Positions 14,793-24,119 are shown, numbered from the stretch's first letter. The stretch is DNA of 32,285 nt from Bacteroidia bacterium (GCA_018058165.1 JAGPCI010000004.1:1-32285); one strand, 5' to 3'. Made by a program: numbers and translations. The notes: generated from the sequence alone by a model not told the origin.

Positions 14793-15809
14793 ATGTACAT
14801 ACAGCAAAACATATCCCTTAAAGAATACAATACATTTGGTATTGATGTAAAGGCAAAGGAATTTGTGTTAATTGATACCCTGGAGGAACTTTGTATTTTT
14901 TGTGCAGCCTTTAATTTAATTGATAGGAAATTACTTATTTTAGGTGGTGGTAGCAACGTTTTACTAACTTCTGATTTTGATGGTATGGCCATTAAAATGA
15001 ATTTAAAAGGAATTGAAGTAATTAGCGAAAACCAGAATAACACTTGGATAAAAGTAATGGCTGGCGAGGTATGGCACGACTTTGTGATGTATTGCGTAAA
15101 TTTAAATTTATGCGGGGTTGAAAACTTAAGCTTAATACCTGGTTGTGTTGGGGCAGCGCCAATGCAAAATATTGGAGCTTATGGTGTTGAAATTAAGGAT
15201 ACTTTTGATAGTCTTGAAGCAGTTGAAATTACAACTGGCAACATGGTTAAATTTAGTAAAGACGAGTGTAATTTTGGTTACCGCGAAAGTATTTTTAAAC
15301 ACGAGGCAAAAGGAAAATATATCATATCATCTGTAATATTTAAATTGTCAAAACAGCCAATTTTAAACACTTCTTATGGTGCAATACAACAGGTGTTAAC
15401 CGAAAAGCAAATTACTAACCCCACTGTAAAAGATGTTAGTGATGCTGTAGTTAGTATTAGGCAAAGCAAATTACCAAACCCTAAAATTTTGGGCAATGCA
15501 GGTAGTTTTTTTAAAAATCCAGAAATTTCGGCAGCTCAATTTGCAAGTTTGCAGGTAAATTTTCCTGGTATTGTTGGTTATCCAGCAAGTGCAGGAAATA
15601 TTAAAGTAGCCGCAGGATGGATGATTGAACAATGCGGCTGGAAAGGTAAAATAGTTGGCCATACTGGCTCTCATGTAGACCAAGCCTTGGTTTTGGTAAA
15701 TTATGGTGGAGCAACAGGACATGAAATTTGGCAATTGGCTTTAGATATACAGGCCAGTGTATTAAATAAATTTGGAGTAACTATTGTTCCCGAGGTTAAT
15801 GTGGTGTAA
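14793..15809 (+). CDS. murB: UDP-N-acetylenolpyruvoylglucosamine reductase MurB
   Basis: 338 residues, type I MurB. FAD-binding segments GGGSNVL (51-57) and GCVGAAPMQNIGAYG (117-131); the latter has Ala where GASPVQ is usual. YRESIFK (163-169) carries the type I active-site Tyr-Arg region; GSFFKNP (237-243) holds the proton donor Ser238, and Glu334 in VPEVN at the C-terminus completes the active site. The enzyme reduces UDP-GlcNAc-enolpyruvate to UDP-MurNAc with NADPH in the cytoplasm, the second committed step of peptidoglycan synthesis. It stands apart from a division/cell-wall cluster but lies about 1.8 kb upstream of the mre operon. The 68-bp gap to the divergent LtaS-like gene must hold both promoters; no consensus box was found for murB. 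Confidence 0.97.
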   Translation: MYIQQNISLKEYNTFGIDVKAKEFVLIDTLEELCIFCAAFNLIDRKLLILGGGSNVLLTSDFDGMAIKMNLKGIEVISENQNNTWIKVMAGEVWHDFVMYCVNLNLCGVENLSLIPGCVGAAPMQNIGAYGVEIKDTFDSLEAVEITTGNMVKFSKDECNFGYRESIFKHEAKGKYIISSVIFKLSKQPILNTSYGAIQQVLTEKQITNPTVKDVSDAVVSIRQSKLPNPKILGNAGSFFKNPEISAAQFASLQVNFPGIVGYPASAGNIKVAAGWMIEQCGWKGKIVGHTGSHVDQALVLVNYGGATGHEIWQLALDIQASVLNKFGVTIVPEVNVV

Positions 15810-15868
15810 TAAAATAATGATTCACTAAAAATCATTCCCACAAGCCTAAAAATCCCAATATCTTAGCT

Positions 15869-15876
15869 TACTTTTG
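15869..15876 (+). promoter_or_regulatory. -7 promoter box of purH
   Basis: TACTTTTG matches TAnnTTTG; it ends 27 nt before the purH ATG. No TTG at the expected -33 position. Confidence 0.45.
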
Positions 15877-15903
15877 CGGCTCTTAAAATAATTCGTTACA
15901 CGT

Positions 15904-17427
15904 ATGCAAGAATCGCGCAAAATTACCAATGCTTTAATCTCAGTTTTTTACAAAGATGGTTTAGACGTTTTAGCTAAAACCTTAAATAATTTGGGAGTTA
16001 ATATTTATTCAACAGGTGGTACACAAGAGTTTATTGAAAATTTAGGAATTAAAGTTAACCGAGTAGAAGACTTAACCAGCTACCCAAGTATTTTGGGCGG
16101 AAGGGTTAAAACCTTACATCCAAAAGTATTTGGTGGTATTTTAGCTCGCAGAAGTAATGAACAAGATCAAAAAGAAGTGGTAGATTTTGAAATTCCGTTT
16201 TTTGATATTGTGGTGGTAGATTTATATCCATTTGAAGAAACCGTAAAATCTACTACTGACGAGAGTAAAATAATTGAAAAAATTGATATTGGTGGTGTTT
16301 CATTAATACGCGCAGCAGCCAAAAATTTTAATGATGTGCTAATTGTTTGCGATAAAGCAGATTTTGCTTCGGTGGCTGATACGTTGGCTTTGCAAAATGG
16401 CACAACTACAATTGAACAACGCAGGCATTATGCTACAAAATCATTTCATACCACATCTCATTACGATGGTTTAATATTTAATTATTTTGATAAAGAAACC
16501 ACTACCGGATTTAAAGCAAGTGTAGCCCCTGCAAAAACCTTGCGATATGGCGAAAATCCTCATCAGAAGGGCCTTTATTATGGCAATTTAAATGAATTGT
16601 TTACCCAATTGCATGGCAAAGAATTATCATACAATAACCTATTAGATGTTGATGCAGCATTGAGTTTAATAAACGATTTTAGCGAGCCAACAATTGCCAT
16701 TATCAAACATAATAACCCATGTGGATTGGCAACACGTGCTACAATTTTACAAGCATATACTGATGCATTAGCTGCCGATCCAACATCCGCATTTGGTGGT
16801 ATTATTGCATCAAACAAGCCAATTGATGAAGCAACGGCATTACAAATTGACAAACTTTTTATGGAAGTGCTAATTGCTCCTGCATTTGAAGGCAAAGCAT
16901 TAGAAATTTTACAAAGTAAAAAGAACAGGATTTTATTAGTACAAAACGGTAAAATACCAGCAGGCAAGCAGTTTAGAAGCATATTGAATGGCGTGTTAGA
17001 ACAAGATAAAGATTTGGTTATTTTAAAATCAACCGACCTTAAATTAGTTACCACTAAAGCTGCAGCAGAAAACCAAATTACCGATATGCTGTTTGCTGAT
17101 ATTATTGTAAAACATACCAAAAGCAACACCATTGTTTTAGCAAAAAACAAACAATTAATTGGTATTGGATGTGGCCAAACATCTAGAATAGATGCATTAA
17201 AAGGTGCAATAAACAAGGCTAAAGAGTTTGGTTTTGAACTTAATGGCGCTGTTATGGCTAGTGATGCTTTTTTTCCTTTTCCAGATTGTGTAGAGATTGC
17301 TGGTTTAGAAGGAATTGATGCAGTAATTCAACCAGGCGGATCAATAAAAGACGAGTTGAGTGTTAACTATTGTAATGCCAATAACATGGCTATGTATTTT
17401 ACAGGAATTAGGCATTTTAAACATTAA
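15904..17427 (+). CDS. purH: Bifunctional AICAR formyltransferase/IMP cyclohydrolase PurH
   Basis: 507 residues, full length. The N-terminal MGS-like IMP cyclohydrolase domain (about 1-195) begins KITNALISVFYKDGL and contains STGGT (36-40) and GGRVKTLHPKVFGGIL (65-80). The C-terminal AICAR transformylase domain contains RYGENPHQ (214-221) and the catalytic KHNNPCG (268-274), with FPFPDCVE and IQPGGSIKDE near the end. It performs the last two steps of IMP synthesis: formylation of AICAR with 10-formyl-THF and ring closure. It has its own -7 box and lies 138 bp before mreB; that gap contains a 12-bp palindrome (17455-17466) but no clear terminator, so some read-through into mreB is possible. 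Confidence 0.98.
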   Translation: MQESRKITNALISVFYKDGLDVLAKTLNNLGVNIYSTGGTQEFIENLGIKVNRVEDLTSYPSILGGRVKTLHPKVFGGILARRSNEQDQKEVVDFEIPFFDIVVVDLYPFEETVKSTTDESKIIEKIDIGGVSLIRAAAKNFNDVLIVCDKADFASVADTLALQNGTTTIEQRRHYATKSFHTTSHYDGLIFNYFDKETTTGFKASVAPAKTLRYGENPHQKGLYYGNLNELFTQLHGKELSYNNLLDVDAALSLINDFSEPTIAIIKHNNPCGLATRATILQAYTDALAADPTSAFGGIIASNKPIDEATALQIDKLFMEVLIAPAFEGKALEILQSKKNRILLVQNGKIPAGKQFRSILNGVLEQDKDLVILKSTDLKLVTTKAAAENQITDMLFADIIVKHTKSNTIVLAKNKQLIGIGCGQTSRIDALKGAINKAKEFGFELNGAVMASDAFFPFPDCVEIAGLEGIDAVIQPGGSIKDELSVNYCNANNMAMYFTGIRHFKH

Positions 17428-17454
17428 TATAAGGTTACTCAACCTAAACACACA

Positions 17455-17466
17455 TTTGCGCGCAAA
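17455..17466. repeat. Perfect 12-bp palindrome between purH and mreB
   Basis: TTTGCGCGCAAA, 28 bp after the purH stop and about 100 bp before mreB. A similar palindrome TTTGCGCAAA overlaps the yicC promoter (27408-27417). It could be a regulator site; no family assignment is possible from sequence. Confidence 0.3.
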
Positions 17467-17565
17467 ATAAATCTGTTAAAATAGTGGATAACATGCCACC
17501 ATATTTGCTAAATATATTTTTATATTGCACGCTATTAATCGCACTTAACGAATTAGAACTATAAT

Positions 17566-18588
17566 ATGGGAGTTTTTAGCTTCTTGACGCAAGATTTAGC
17601 AATTGACTTAGGCACTGCAAACACACTGATTATTCATAAAGATCAGGTGGTAGTAGACGAGCCTTCAATAATTGCTATAAACCGTAAGACAGGTAATGTA
17701 ATTGCCGTGGGTAGCCAAGCACAACAAATGCATGGTAAAGCACACGAAGATATTAAAACAATACGCCCATTAAAAGATGGAGTAATTGCTGATTTTCAGG
17801 CTGCAGAGCACATGATTAGGGGTATGATTCAGATGATACCACAAACCAGCAAAATTATTAAACCTCAACAACGCATGGTAATTTGTATACCATCAGGTAT
17901 TACCGAGGTTGAAAAACGAGCAGTGCGTGATAGCGCTGAACGTGCTGGAGCCAAAGAGGTATATTTAATTCATGAACCTATGTCGGCTGCAATTGGTATT
18001 GGTATTGATGTGTTTGAACCAATGGGTAATATGATTATTGATATTGGTGGAGGTACTACCGAGATTGCTGTAATTGCATTGGCAGGTATTGTTTGCGATC
18101 AATCCATTCGTGTGGCAGGTGATGAGTTTACTGATGACATTTTAGATTATATGCGCAGACAACATAACCTACTTGTGGGCGAACGTACTGCCGAAAGAAT
18201 TAAAATTGAAGTTGGTGCTGCTTTAACAGAGTTAGAAAATCCACCACCAGATTTTGCAGTTAATGGTCGCGATTTAATGACAGGTATTCCTAAACAAATT
18301 ACCGTAACTTATAGCGAAATTGCTGCTGCCTTAGATAAATCAATTTCTAAAATAGAAGAAGCTGTTTTGCGTGCGTTAGAATTAACTCCACCTGAACTTT
18401 CTGCTGATATTTACTCAACAGGTTTGTATTTAACAGGTGGCGGTGCCTTACTTCGTGGGTTAGATGTGCGTATAGCGGCAAAAACAAAATTGCCAGTACA
18501 TGTGGCTGAAGATCCATTACGTGCAGTAGTGCGTGGAACTGGTATGGCACTTAAAAATTTAAAGAATTTTAAATTTTTAATGACCTAA
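17566..18588 (+). CDS. mreB: Rod shape-determining protein MreB
   Basis: 340 residues, actin fold. Phosphate-1 loop DLAIDLGTANTLI (10-22, Asp14-Leu-Gly-Thr), phosphate-2 loop DIGGGTTE (159-166), and the adenosine motif TGGGALLRGL near residue 292. It polymerises into membrane-associated filaments that guide the lateral cell-wall synthesis complex. First gene of mreBCD-mrdA-rodA; the 77-bp gap to mreC is the largest inside the cluster and may hold a secondary start site or processing site, but no consensus -7 box was seen. The N-terminal MGVFSFL is hydrophobic and may help membrane contact. Confidence 0.98.
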   Translation: MGVFSFLTQDLAIDLGTANTLIIHKDQVVVDEPSIIAINRKTGNVIAVGSQAQQMHGKAHEDIKTIRPLKDGVIADFQAAEHMIRGMIQMIPQTSKIIKPQQRMVICIPSGITEVEKRAVRDSAERAGAKEVYLIHEPMSAAIGIGIDVFEPMGNMIIDIGGGTTEIAVIALAGIVCDQSIRVAGDEFTDDILDYMRRQHNLLVGERTAERIKIEVGAALTELENPPPDFAVNGRDLMTGIPKQITVTYSEIAAALDKSISKIEEAVLRALELTPPELSADIYSTGLYLTGGGALLRGLDVRIAAKTKLPVHVAEDPLRAVVRGTGMALKNLKNFKFLMT

Positions 18589-18665
18589 GAAATTACGAAA
18601 TCCGAGTGTTGAAATGGCTTTACTTATTTAGTGTTTTGATATTCTTAATTCGAATTTTTAAATAG

Positions 18666-19502
18666 ATGCGCAACCTCATATTTTTTATATATAAATACCA
18701 CGTATTTTTTATATTCTTCGTAATGGAGATTGGCGCATTTGTAATTATTTATAGGTTTAATAATTATCAGAAAGCTAGTTTTTTAAACTACACAAATGGT
18801 ATAGCAAGTAACTTTTATAACGGAGTTAGCAACACACAAGAATATTTTAATTTACGAAGGGTTAACGATAGTTTACAACTAGAAAACGCACGTTTACGTT
18901 CTCAACAAATAATTTCGTATTACCAAAACAATATAAGTATCAATAGCATTAATGATACTGTTTATAAGCAACAATACCAGTACACAGCAGCACAAGTTGT
19001 AAATAATTCAGTAACCAAACGCAACAATTACATCACCCTAAATAGAGGTAGCTTACATGGTATTAAGCGCGAAATGGGTGTAATTAGCGAAAATGGAATT
19101 GTAGGTATTGTAATGAATGTAAGTGAACATTATTGTACCGTATTATCATTGTTAAATAGCAATTGTAAGATAAGTGCAAAGCTGCAAAAAACAGGTGCTT
19201 TTGGTTCGTTAGTTTGGGATGGTAAAAATCCAAAAAAATCTAGATTGCTTGATGTAAATAAACATGTGCCTATAAAAATTGGCGACATGGTAATTACAAG
19301 TAATTTTTCTACTATTTTTCCAGAAGGAATTCCAATAGGAAAAATATCTAATCAAACTTTAGATGCAGGAGATAATTTTCATGCACTCGAAGTTGAATTA
19401 TTTACTGATTTTAGTACTGTATCAACAGTGTATATTATTAGTAATTTGTTAAAAAACGAACAACAAAGCCTAGAACAAACTTTACCAAAAGATAAAAAGT
19501 GA
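18666..19502 (+). CDS. mreC: Rod shape-determining protein MreC
   Basis: 278 residues. One N-terminal transmembrane helix (about 9-30), a periplasmic coiled coil (about 55-85, with RVNDSLQLENARLRSQQ) and the two beta-barrel-like MreC domains (about 115-265, with NNYITLNRGSLHGIKREMGVIS and GDMVITSNFSTIFPEGIPIGKI, which is diagnostic). It links cytoplasmic MreB and MreD with PBP2 in the periplasm and activates the latter. Its stop TGA overlaps the GTG start of mreD, indicating translational coupling. Confidence 0.96.
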   Translation: MRNLIFFIYKYHVFFIFFVMEIGAFVIIYRFNNYQKASFLNYTNGIASNFYNGVSNTQEYFNLRRVNDSLQLENARLRSQQIISYYQNNISINSINDTVYKQQYQYTAAQVVNNSVTKRNNYITLNRGSLHGIKREMGVISENGIVGIVMNVSEHYCTVLSLLNSNCKISAKLQKTGAFGSLVWDGKNPKKSRLLDVNKHVPIKIGDMVITSNFSTIFPEGIPIGKISNQTLDAGDNFHALEVELFTDFSTVSTVYIISNLLKNEQQSLEQTLPKDKK

Positions 19503-20020
19503 TTTTAGATTTTTTTACATATCTATTAAAATTTGCCGGTATTATATTGGTTCAAATTCTTGTGGTTGATAACATTGAGTTAAGCAGCCACATCAACCCA
19601 TATATTTATATTAATTTTATTTTATTACTACCAGTTACTATTAAACCTTGGCAGGCACTATTTTTAGCTTTTTTGTGTGGGGCAGTAATGGATACTTTTA
19701 GTAGCACTCCTGGGTTACATATTGCCGCTACTGTTTTATTGGCTTATGTTAGGGTGCATTACCTAAGATTTGCAACCACTAAAGAAGATTTAGAAAATCA
19801 CATTCGCCCTTCAATGAGTAAAAAAGGCGTGGTATGGTTTATTGTGTATTGTTTTATAATGACAGTTGCACACCATACTTTTTTGTTTTTTCTTGAGATT
19901 TACGGTTTCCAAGAATTTTTTAGCACCTTGTTGCGCATAATATTAAGCACGTTGGTAACTGTGTTGATGATTGTTGTTGGACAAATGTTATTTTACAACA
20001 CCAAAATAAGTAATGGATAG
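19499..20020 (+). CDS. mreD: Rod shape-determining protein MreD
   Basis: 173 residues, five to six predicted transmembrane helices covering nearly the whole length, with the MreD-like segment LFLAFLCGAVMDTFSSTPG (about 57-75). Starts with GTG in the overlap GTGA with the mreC stop. Its C-terminus overlaps the ATG of mrdA by 8 bp. Integral membrane partner of MreC in the elongasome. Sequence conservation of MreD is low, and the assignment rests partly on gene order. Confidence 0.93.
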   Translation: MILDFFTYLLKFAGIILVQILVVDNIELSSHINPYIYINFILLLPVTIKPWQALFLAFLCGAVMDTFSSTPGLHIAATVLLAYVRVHYLRFATTKEDLENHIRPSMSKKGVVWFIVYCFIMTVAHHTFLFFLEIYGFQEFFSTLLRIILSTLVTVLMIVVGQMLFYNTKISNG

Positions 20021-21866
20021 CACCTCAAAACAACGCGTTTTATTGGTTATTTTCTTTTCGGTTGCAATAGTTTACATTATACGTTTAGCTGTTATGCAAT
20101 TGTTAGATGATAGCTACCTTCGCTCGGCACAAGAAAATGTATTGCAGGAGCAAACCATCTATCCTGCCAGAGGTTTAGTGTATGATAGGACAGGCGAACT
20201 GTTGGTTTACAATGATGCTATATACGATTTAATTGTAATTCCTGAACAAACAAAAGGACTAGATACAAACGAGTTTTGCAGAGTTTTAGGAATTGAAAAA
20301 GCAGATTATATCCAACGTTTCGAAAAAATGAAACGCAGTAAAGGATACGCAACCTATCGTCCTTCGGTTTTCGAAAAACAATTAACCATCCCTATTTATG
20401 CAGCCTTTCAAGAAAAGTTATTCGATTTTCCTGGCTTTTATGTTGAGGTAAGAACCGATCGTAAATATCAACATAGCAATGCCGCCCATATTATGGGTTA
20501 TATTGGTGAGGTTACTGATAAGGATATTGAAAATAGCAATGGCTATTATCGCATGGGAGATTTTAAAGGAATTAGTGGAGTTGAAAGAAGTTACGAAGAA
20601 ATTTTACGTGGAAGAAAAGGTGTACGTTATGTTTTAGTTGATAGTAAAAACCGTACACAAGGCCGATATAAAGATGGGATGTTTGATACCTCTGCTTTAG
20701 CAGGGCAAAATATAACATTAAGCATCGATCAAAAATTACAGGAATTGGGTGAGCAATTATTAACCAATAAAATTGGTAGTGTAGTAGCTATTGAACCTGC
20801 AACTGGCGAAATTTTATCATTGGTAAGTATGCCTACTTACGATCCAAATTTATTTGTGGGCAGGCAGCGAGGTAATAATTACATGAGGTTGTTACAAGAC
20901 CCCGCTAAACCATTGTTCAATCGTCCACTATCGGCCCCTTATCCTCCAGGTTCTATTTTTAAAGTATTAATGAGTTTAGTGGGGCAACAAGAAGGGGTGC
21001 TTACACCCAACACAATGTATGGTTGTAATGGAGGTTACCACATGGGTGGTTTAACTGTTGGGTGTCACCCGCACGGTTCTCCATTAAATTTGCAAGGAGC
21101 AGTAGCAGTATCTTGTAATGCATATTTTTGCCATGTATACCGAAGTTTAATTGATAATTTAATGTATCCAAACTCCGAAACAGCTTATAAAAAGTGGTAC
21201 GACCACATGAGCAGTTTTGGTATAGGCAAAAAGTTAGGCGTTGATTTGTATGGCGAAGGAAAAGGGTTTTTACCACCTTCTACATACTATGATAAAATTT
21301 ATGGTAGATATAGATGGAAATCATCAACAACAATATCTTTAGCTATTGGGCAAGGTGAGTTGGGTATTACACCACTTCAAATGGCAAATGCTACGGCTAT
21401 TGTTGCTAATCGTGGTTATTATGTTACACCACATGTTGTAAAACAAATTGATGGTAAACCCAACCCTAACCCAGATTATAATAAAAAGCATTGGGCCAGT
21501 GTTGATACGCCTTATTATGGTGTGGTAATTAATGGAATGTTTGATGTAATTGAACGTGGTACTGGCAGAATTGCTCGAATTCCTGGAATTGAAATTTGCG
21601 GAAAAACTGGTACAGCACAAAATCCCCATGGTAAAGATCACTCGGTGTTTTTTGCTTTTGCACCAAAAGATAATCCTAAAATTGCTATAGCTGTATTTGT
21701 TGAAAATGCAGGATTTGGTGCAACTTGGGCTGCACCTATTGCTAGTTTAATGATTGAGCAATATTTAACAGGTAAGCATGATACACGAAAGTATATTTTA
21801 GAGCGAATGCTTAAAGGAAATTTAGTACACAAAAATGATACAGCAGCAACAACCAAAACCCGCTAG
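20013..21866 (+). CDS. mrdA: Penicillin-binding protein 2 (elongation transpeptidase)
   Basis: 617 residues. N-terminal membrane anchor (about 8-28), dimerisation/pedestal domain (about 45-230, RGLVYDRTGELLVYN), and a transpeptidase domain with S314-I-F-K317 in PPGSIFK, S367-C-N369, and K531-T-G-T. It cross-links peptidoglycan during lateral growth together with RodA. Between the first two active-site motifs lies a Cys/His-rich stretch: Cys338, His343, Cys351, His352 and His354 (CNGGYHMGG...VGCHPHG), which could bind zinc in the region where E. coli PBP2 does with different ligands. Overlaps mreD by 8 bp and rodA by 32 bp, showing tight coupling. Confidence 0.97.
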   Translation: MDSTSKQRVLLVIFFSVAIVYIIRLAVMQLLDDSYLRSAQENVLQEQTIYPARGLVYDRTGELLVYNDAIYDLIVIPEQTKGLDTNEFCRVLGIEKADYIQRFEKMKRSKGYATYRPSVFEKQLTIPIYAAFQEKLFDFPGFYVEVRTDRKYQHSNAAHIMGYIGEVTDKDIENSNGYYRMGDFKGISGVERSYEEILRGRKGVRYVLVDSKNRTQGRYKDGMFDTSALAGQNITLSIDQKLQELGEQLLTNKIGSVVAIEPATGEILSLVSMPTYDPNLFVGRQRGNNYMRLLQDPAKPLFNRPLSAPYPPGSIFKVLMSLVGQQEGVLTPNTMYGCNGGYHMGGLTVGCHPHGSPLNLQGAVAVSCNAYFCHVYRSLIDNLMYPNSETAYKKWYDHMSSFGIGKKLGVDLYGEGKGFLPPSTYYDKIYGRYRWKSSTTISLAIGQGELGITPLQMANATAIVANRGYYVTPHVVKQIDGKPNPNPDYNKKHWASVDTPYYGVVINGMFDVIERGTGRIARIPGIEICGKTGTAQNPHGKDHSVFFAFAPKDNPKIAIAVFVENAGFGATWAAPIASLMIEQYLTGKHDTRKYILERMLKGNLVHKNDTAATTKTR

Positions 21867-23112
21867 CATTGATTGGCTTACACTAGTACTGTATTTTGTA
21901 TTTGTGATTGGGGGATTATTGTGCATTTATGCTTCGGTTTACCGAGAAGAATATCCAATGATTTATGATACCAATATGAACTATGGTAAACAGCTTATAT
22001 GGATTGGCTTATCGTTTTTTATTGGCATATTAATTTTATTTGTTGACGAGAAGTTTTTTTACGCCTTTGCATATCCAATTTATGGCATATCTATATTTTT
22101 ATTAATTGCTGTTTTGCTTGTAGGTACTACGGTAAAAGGCTCAAGTTCGTGGATAGAGATAGCTGGATTTAGAATGCAACCTGCCGAGTTTGCAAAGTTT
22201 GGGGCAGCCCTTGCCTTGGCTAAGTTTTTAAGCGGATTTAATGTTAAATTTAGTGATAAAAAAACGCAAATAATTGCGGGTATTATTAGCTTTTTACCTT
22301 TGTTTATTATTCTTTTTCAGAACGAAACAGGAAGTGCCTTGGTATTTGGTTCATTTATTTTTGTGCTATACCGCGAGGGGTTATCGGGTTGGTTATTGTT
22401 TTTAGGTTTTGTAGTTATTTTGTTAAGCGTGTTAGCATTAGTTATGCACGCCCTTTATCTAAGTATTGCAATAGCAATTATAGCAGCTTTATTTACACTA
22501 GTAATTAGGCGAACAAGGCAAAATATATTAATTGTAATTGGAGTAACTATAGCTATGATAGCCTATGTAGGTAGTGTTGATTATGTATTTGAAAACGTAC
22601 TTCAAGCTCATCAAAAATCACGTATAAATGTACTTTTAGGAAAAGAAGTAGATTTAAAAGGTGCTGGCTATAATGTAATGCAAAGTAAAATTGCCATTGG
22701 CAGTGGTGGCTTATTTGGTAAAGGTTATTTAGAAGGTACACAAAATAAATTTAGGTTTGTACCCGAACAAAGCACCGACTTTATATTTTGTACCATTGGC
22801 GAAGAGTTTGGCTTTGTTGGGTCGTTAGCTTTTATTATTTTGTACATGTTGTTTTTGTGGCGCATTGTACATTTGGCCGAAAGGCAACGATATAAGTTTA
22901 ACCGAATTTATGGTTATAGTGTAGCCTCTATTTTATTCTTCCATTTTTTAATTAATATTGGTATGACCTTGGGCCTAATGCCTATTATTGGTATTCCATT
23001 GCCATTTTTTAGTTATGGTGGTTCATCCCTACTAAGCTTTACAATTTTGTTGTTTATTTTTATTAGGCTTGATGCAAATAAAGTAAACGAACTACGTGGT
23101 GCTTTCGATTAA
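21835..23112 (+). CDS. rodA: Peptidoglycan glycosyltransferase RodA (SEDS family)
   Basis: 425 residues, about ten transmembrane helices. SEDS hallmarks: SSSWIEIAGFRMQPAEFAKF (about 103-122), a large periplasmic loop with VMQSKIAIGSGGLFGKGYLEGTQ (about 281-303) and FRFVPEQSTDFIFCTIGEEFG, and near the C-terminus GIPLPFFSYGGSSLL. RodA polymerises lipid II into glycan strands in partnership with PBP2. The ATG at 21835 lies 32 bp inside the mrdA 3' end in another frame. The stop is only 2 bp from the end of the convergent SRPBCC gene, leaving no space for a separate terminator. Confidence 0.97.
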   Translation: MIQQQQPKPASIDWLTLVLYFVFVIGGLLCIYASVYREEYPMIYDTNMNYGKQLIWIGLSFFIGILILFVDEKFFYAFAYPIYGISIFLLIAVLLVGTTVKGSSSWIEIAGFRMQPAEFAKFGAALALAKFLSGFNVKFSDKKTQIIAGIISFLPLFIILFQNETGSALVFGSFIFVLYREGLSGWLLFLGFVVILLSVLALVMHALYLSIAIAIIAALFTLVIRRTRQNILIVIGVTIAMIAYVGSVDYVFENVLQAHQKSRINVLLGKEVDLKGAGYNVMQSKIAIGSGGLFGKGYLEGTQNKFRFVPEQSTDFIFCTIGEEFGFVGSLAFIILYMLFLWRIVHLAERQRYKFNRIYGYSVASILFFHFLINIGMTLGLMPIIGIPLPFFSYGGSSLLSFTILLFIFIRLDANKVNELRGAFD

Positions 23113-23114
23113 TT

Positions 23115-24119
23115 TTAATTCACAGGAAAAACAATTTCTGTTAACCATTTTAAACTGTCTGGTTCAATTAAAGGGTCGGTAACATAAACCTCGCGCGGTG
23201 GGGCTGATAAAGTTTTTCCTTTTTGCAATAAGTAACTTTCCATGTTTTCGTGCACCAATTTTGTGTTGTTATACGCACCATAATAACTCACTACATAAGC
23301 ATCGCCCGCATTTAATTTACCCAACTTAATGCCTTTGTCGAGTAACGGAGGTTCGCCACTAAAACTCATGCCAGTAACAAAGTGGGTATTACTATACCAA
23401 GCAGTAAATGGTGGGGTTGATGGTGTAATATTATTAAGTTTAAAATACTTATCTAACCGTAATAAATTTTCGCTAATTTTTAATCCAATTTCTTCTACAG
23501 GAGTGTGTTTGTTTATGATGTACAAGTAGTTTTCTTCGGGCATGTTTATTAAGGTTACATCAAACCCAACAATGTTTTCTTTTAGGGGTTGAGTTTCGCA
23601 AATCTGCTTAATTTTAAGCAACCCATTTTCGTAATCAGCGCCAATCATATCATCCATAAATAAGCCAAACCACCTGCCAATTAAGTTGTAGCCAAAGTTA
23701 CTCTCCATACTCCAGGTAAGTGTTGTGGTGTTATCTTGTGTACTAAAATTATATTCTGATAACGATGATTCCCTATCTTCAAAATCAAGTTTGGTTGTTA
23801 TTACTTCATTTGTAATGTTTTTTAAAATAGTAAGTTTTCCTTTACCAACTTTATTATTGTTGCTAATCCAACTAATCCAAGCACTTTCACCAATTAAAGT
23901 ATCGCTGTATTTGTATAATGCAGTTGTATCCAAATTATACCATGGGCTCCAACTATTAAAGGCTTCAAGGTTATTAATTAAATTAAACGGAACCGAGGCT
24001 TCTGTGTTAATGGTTATACTTCTTTCAACCCTAACCTTAATTGGTAAAAACAAACTTACAACAAGCAATAATATTAGCAGTGATAAGATTCCTAAACCTA
24101 TGTATTTAAGTATTTTCAT
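23115..24119 (-). CDS. Membrane-anchored SRPBCC / GyrI-like effector-binding fusion protein
   Basis: 334 residues from the ATG at 24117-24119; a GTG 45 bp upstream gives a longer version without signal-like sequence and is not preferred. One N-terminal transmembrane helix (about 4-28) is followed by a START/SRPBCC-type domain (about 30-180, with VERSITINTEASVPFNLI and FNSWSPWYNLD, typical of polyketide-cyclase-like members) and a C-terminal GyrI-like/AraC effector-binding domain (about 190-334, ending REVYVTDPLIEPDSLKWLTEI). Both are hydrophobic-ligand folds, so a periplasmic small-molecule or lipid-binding role is plausible, but the ligand is unknown. Similar fusions are common in Bacteroidota. 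Confidence 0.8.
   Translation of the reverse strand: MKILKYIGLGILSLLILLLVVSLFLPIKVRVERSITINTEASVPFNLINNLEAFNSWSPWYNLDTTALYKYSDTLIGESAWISWISNNNKVGKGKLTILKNITNEVITTKLDFEDRESSLSEYNFSTQDNTTTLTWSMESNFGYNLIGRWFGLFMDDMIGADYENGLLKIKQICETQPLKENIVGFDVTLINMPEENYLYIINKHTPVEEIGLKISENLLRLDKYFKLNNITPSTPPFTAWYSNTHFVTGMSFSGEPPLLDKGIKLGKLNAGDAYVVSYYGAYNNTKLVHENMESYLLQKGKTLSAPPREVYVTDPLIEPDSLKWLTEIVFPVN

Noticed and set aside
15816-15836. 7-bp hairpin AATGATT/AATCATT after murB as a terminator
   Set aside because: AT-only weak stem and no T tract.
16578-17216. Long minus-strand frame inside purH (212 codons)
   Set aside because: Exact antisense of strongly conserved PurH catalytic sequence; a codon-usage shadow.
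17493-17564. 23-codon hydrophobic ORF ending 1 nt before mreB, a possible leader peptide
   Set aside because: Low-complexity AT-rich sequence, no initiation signal and no attenuator hairpin; chance is the simplest explanation.
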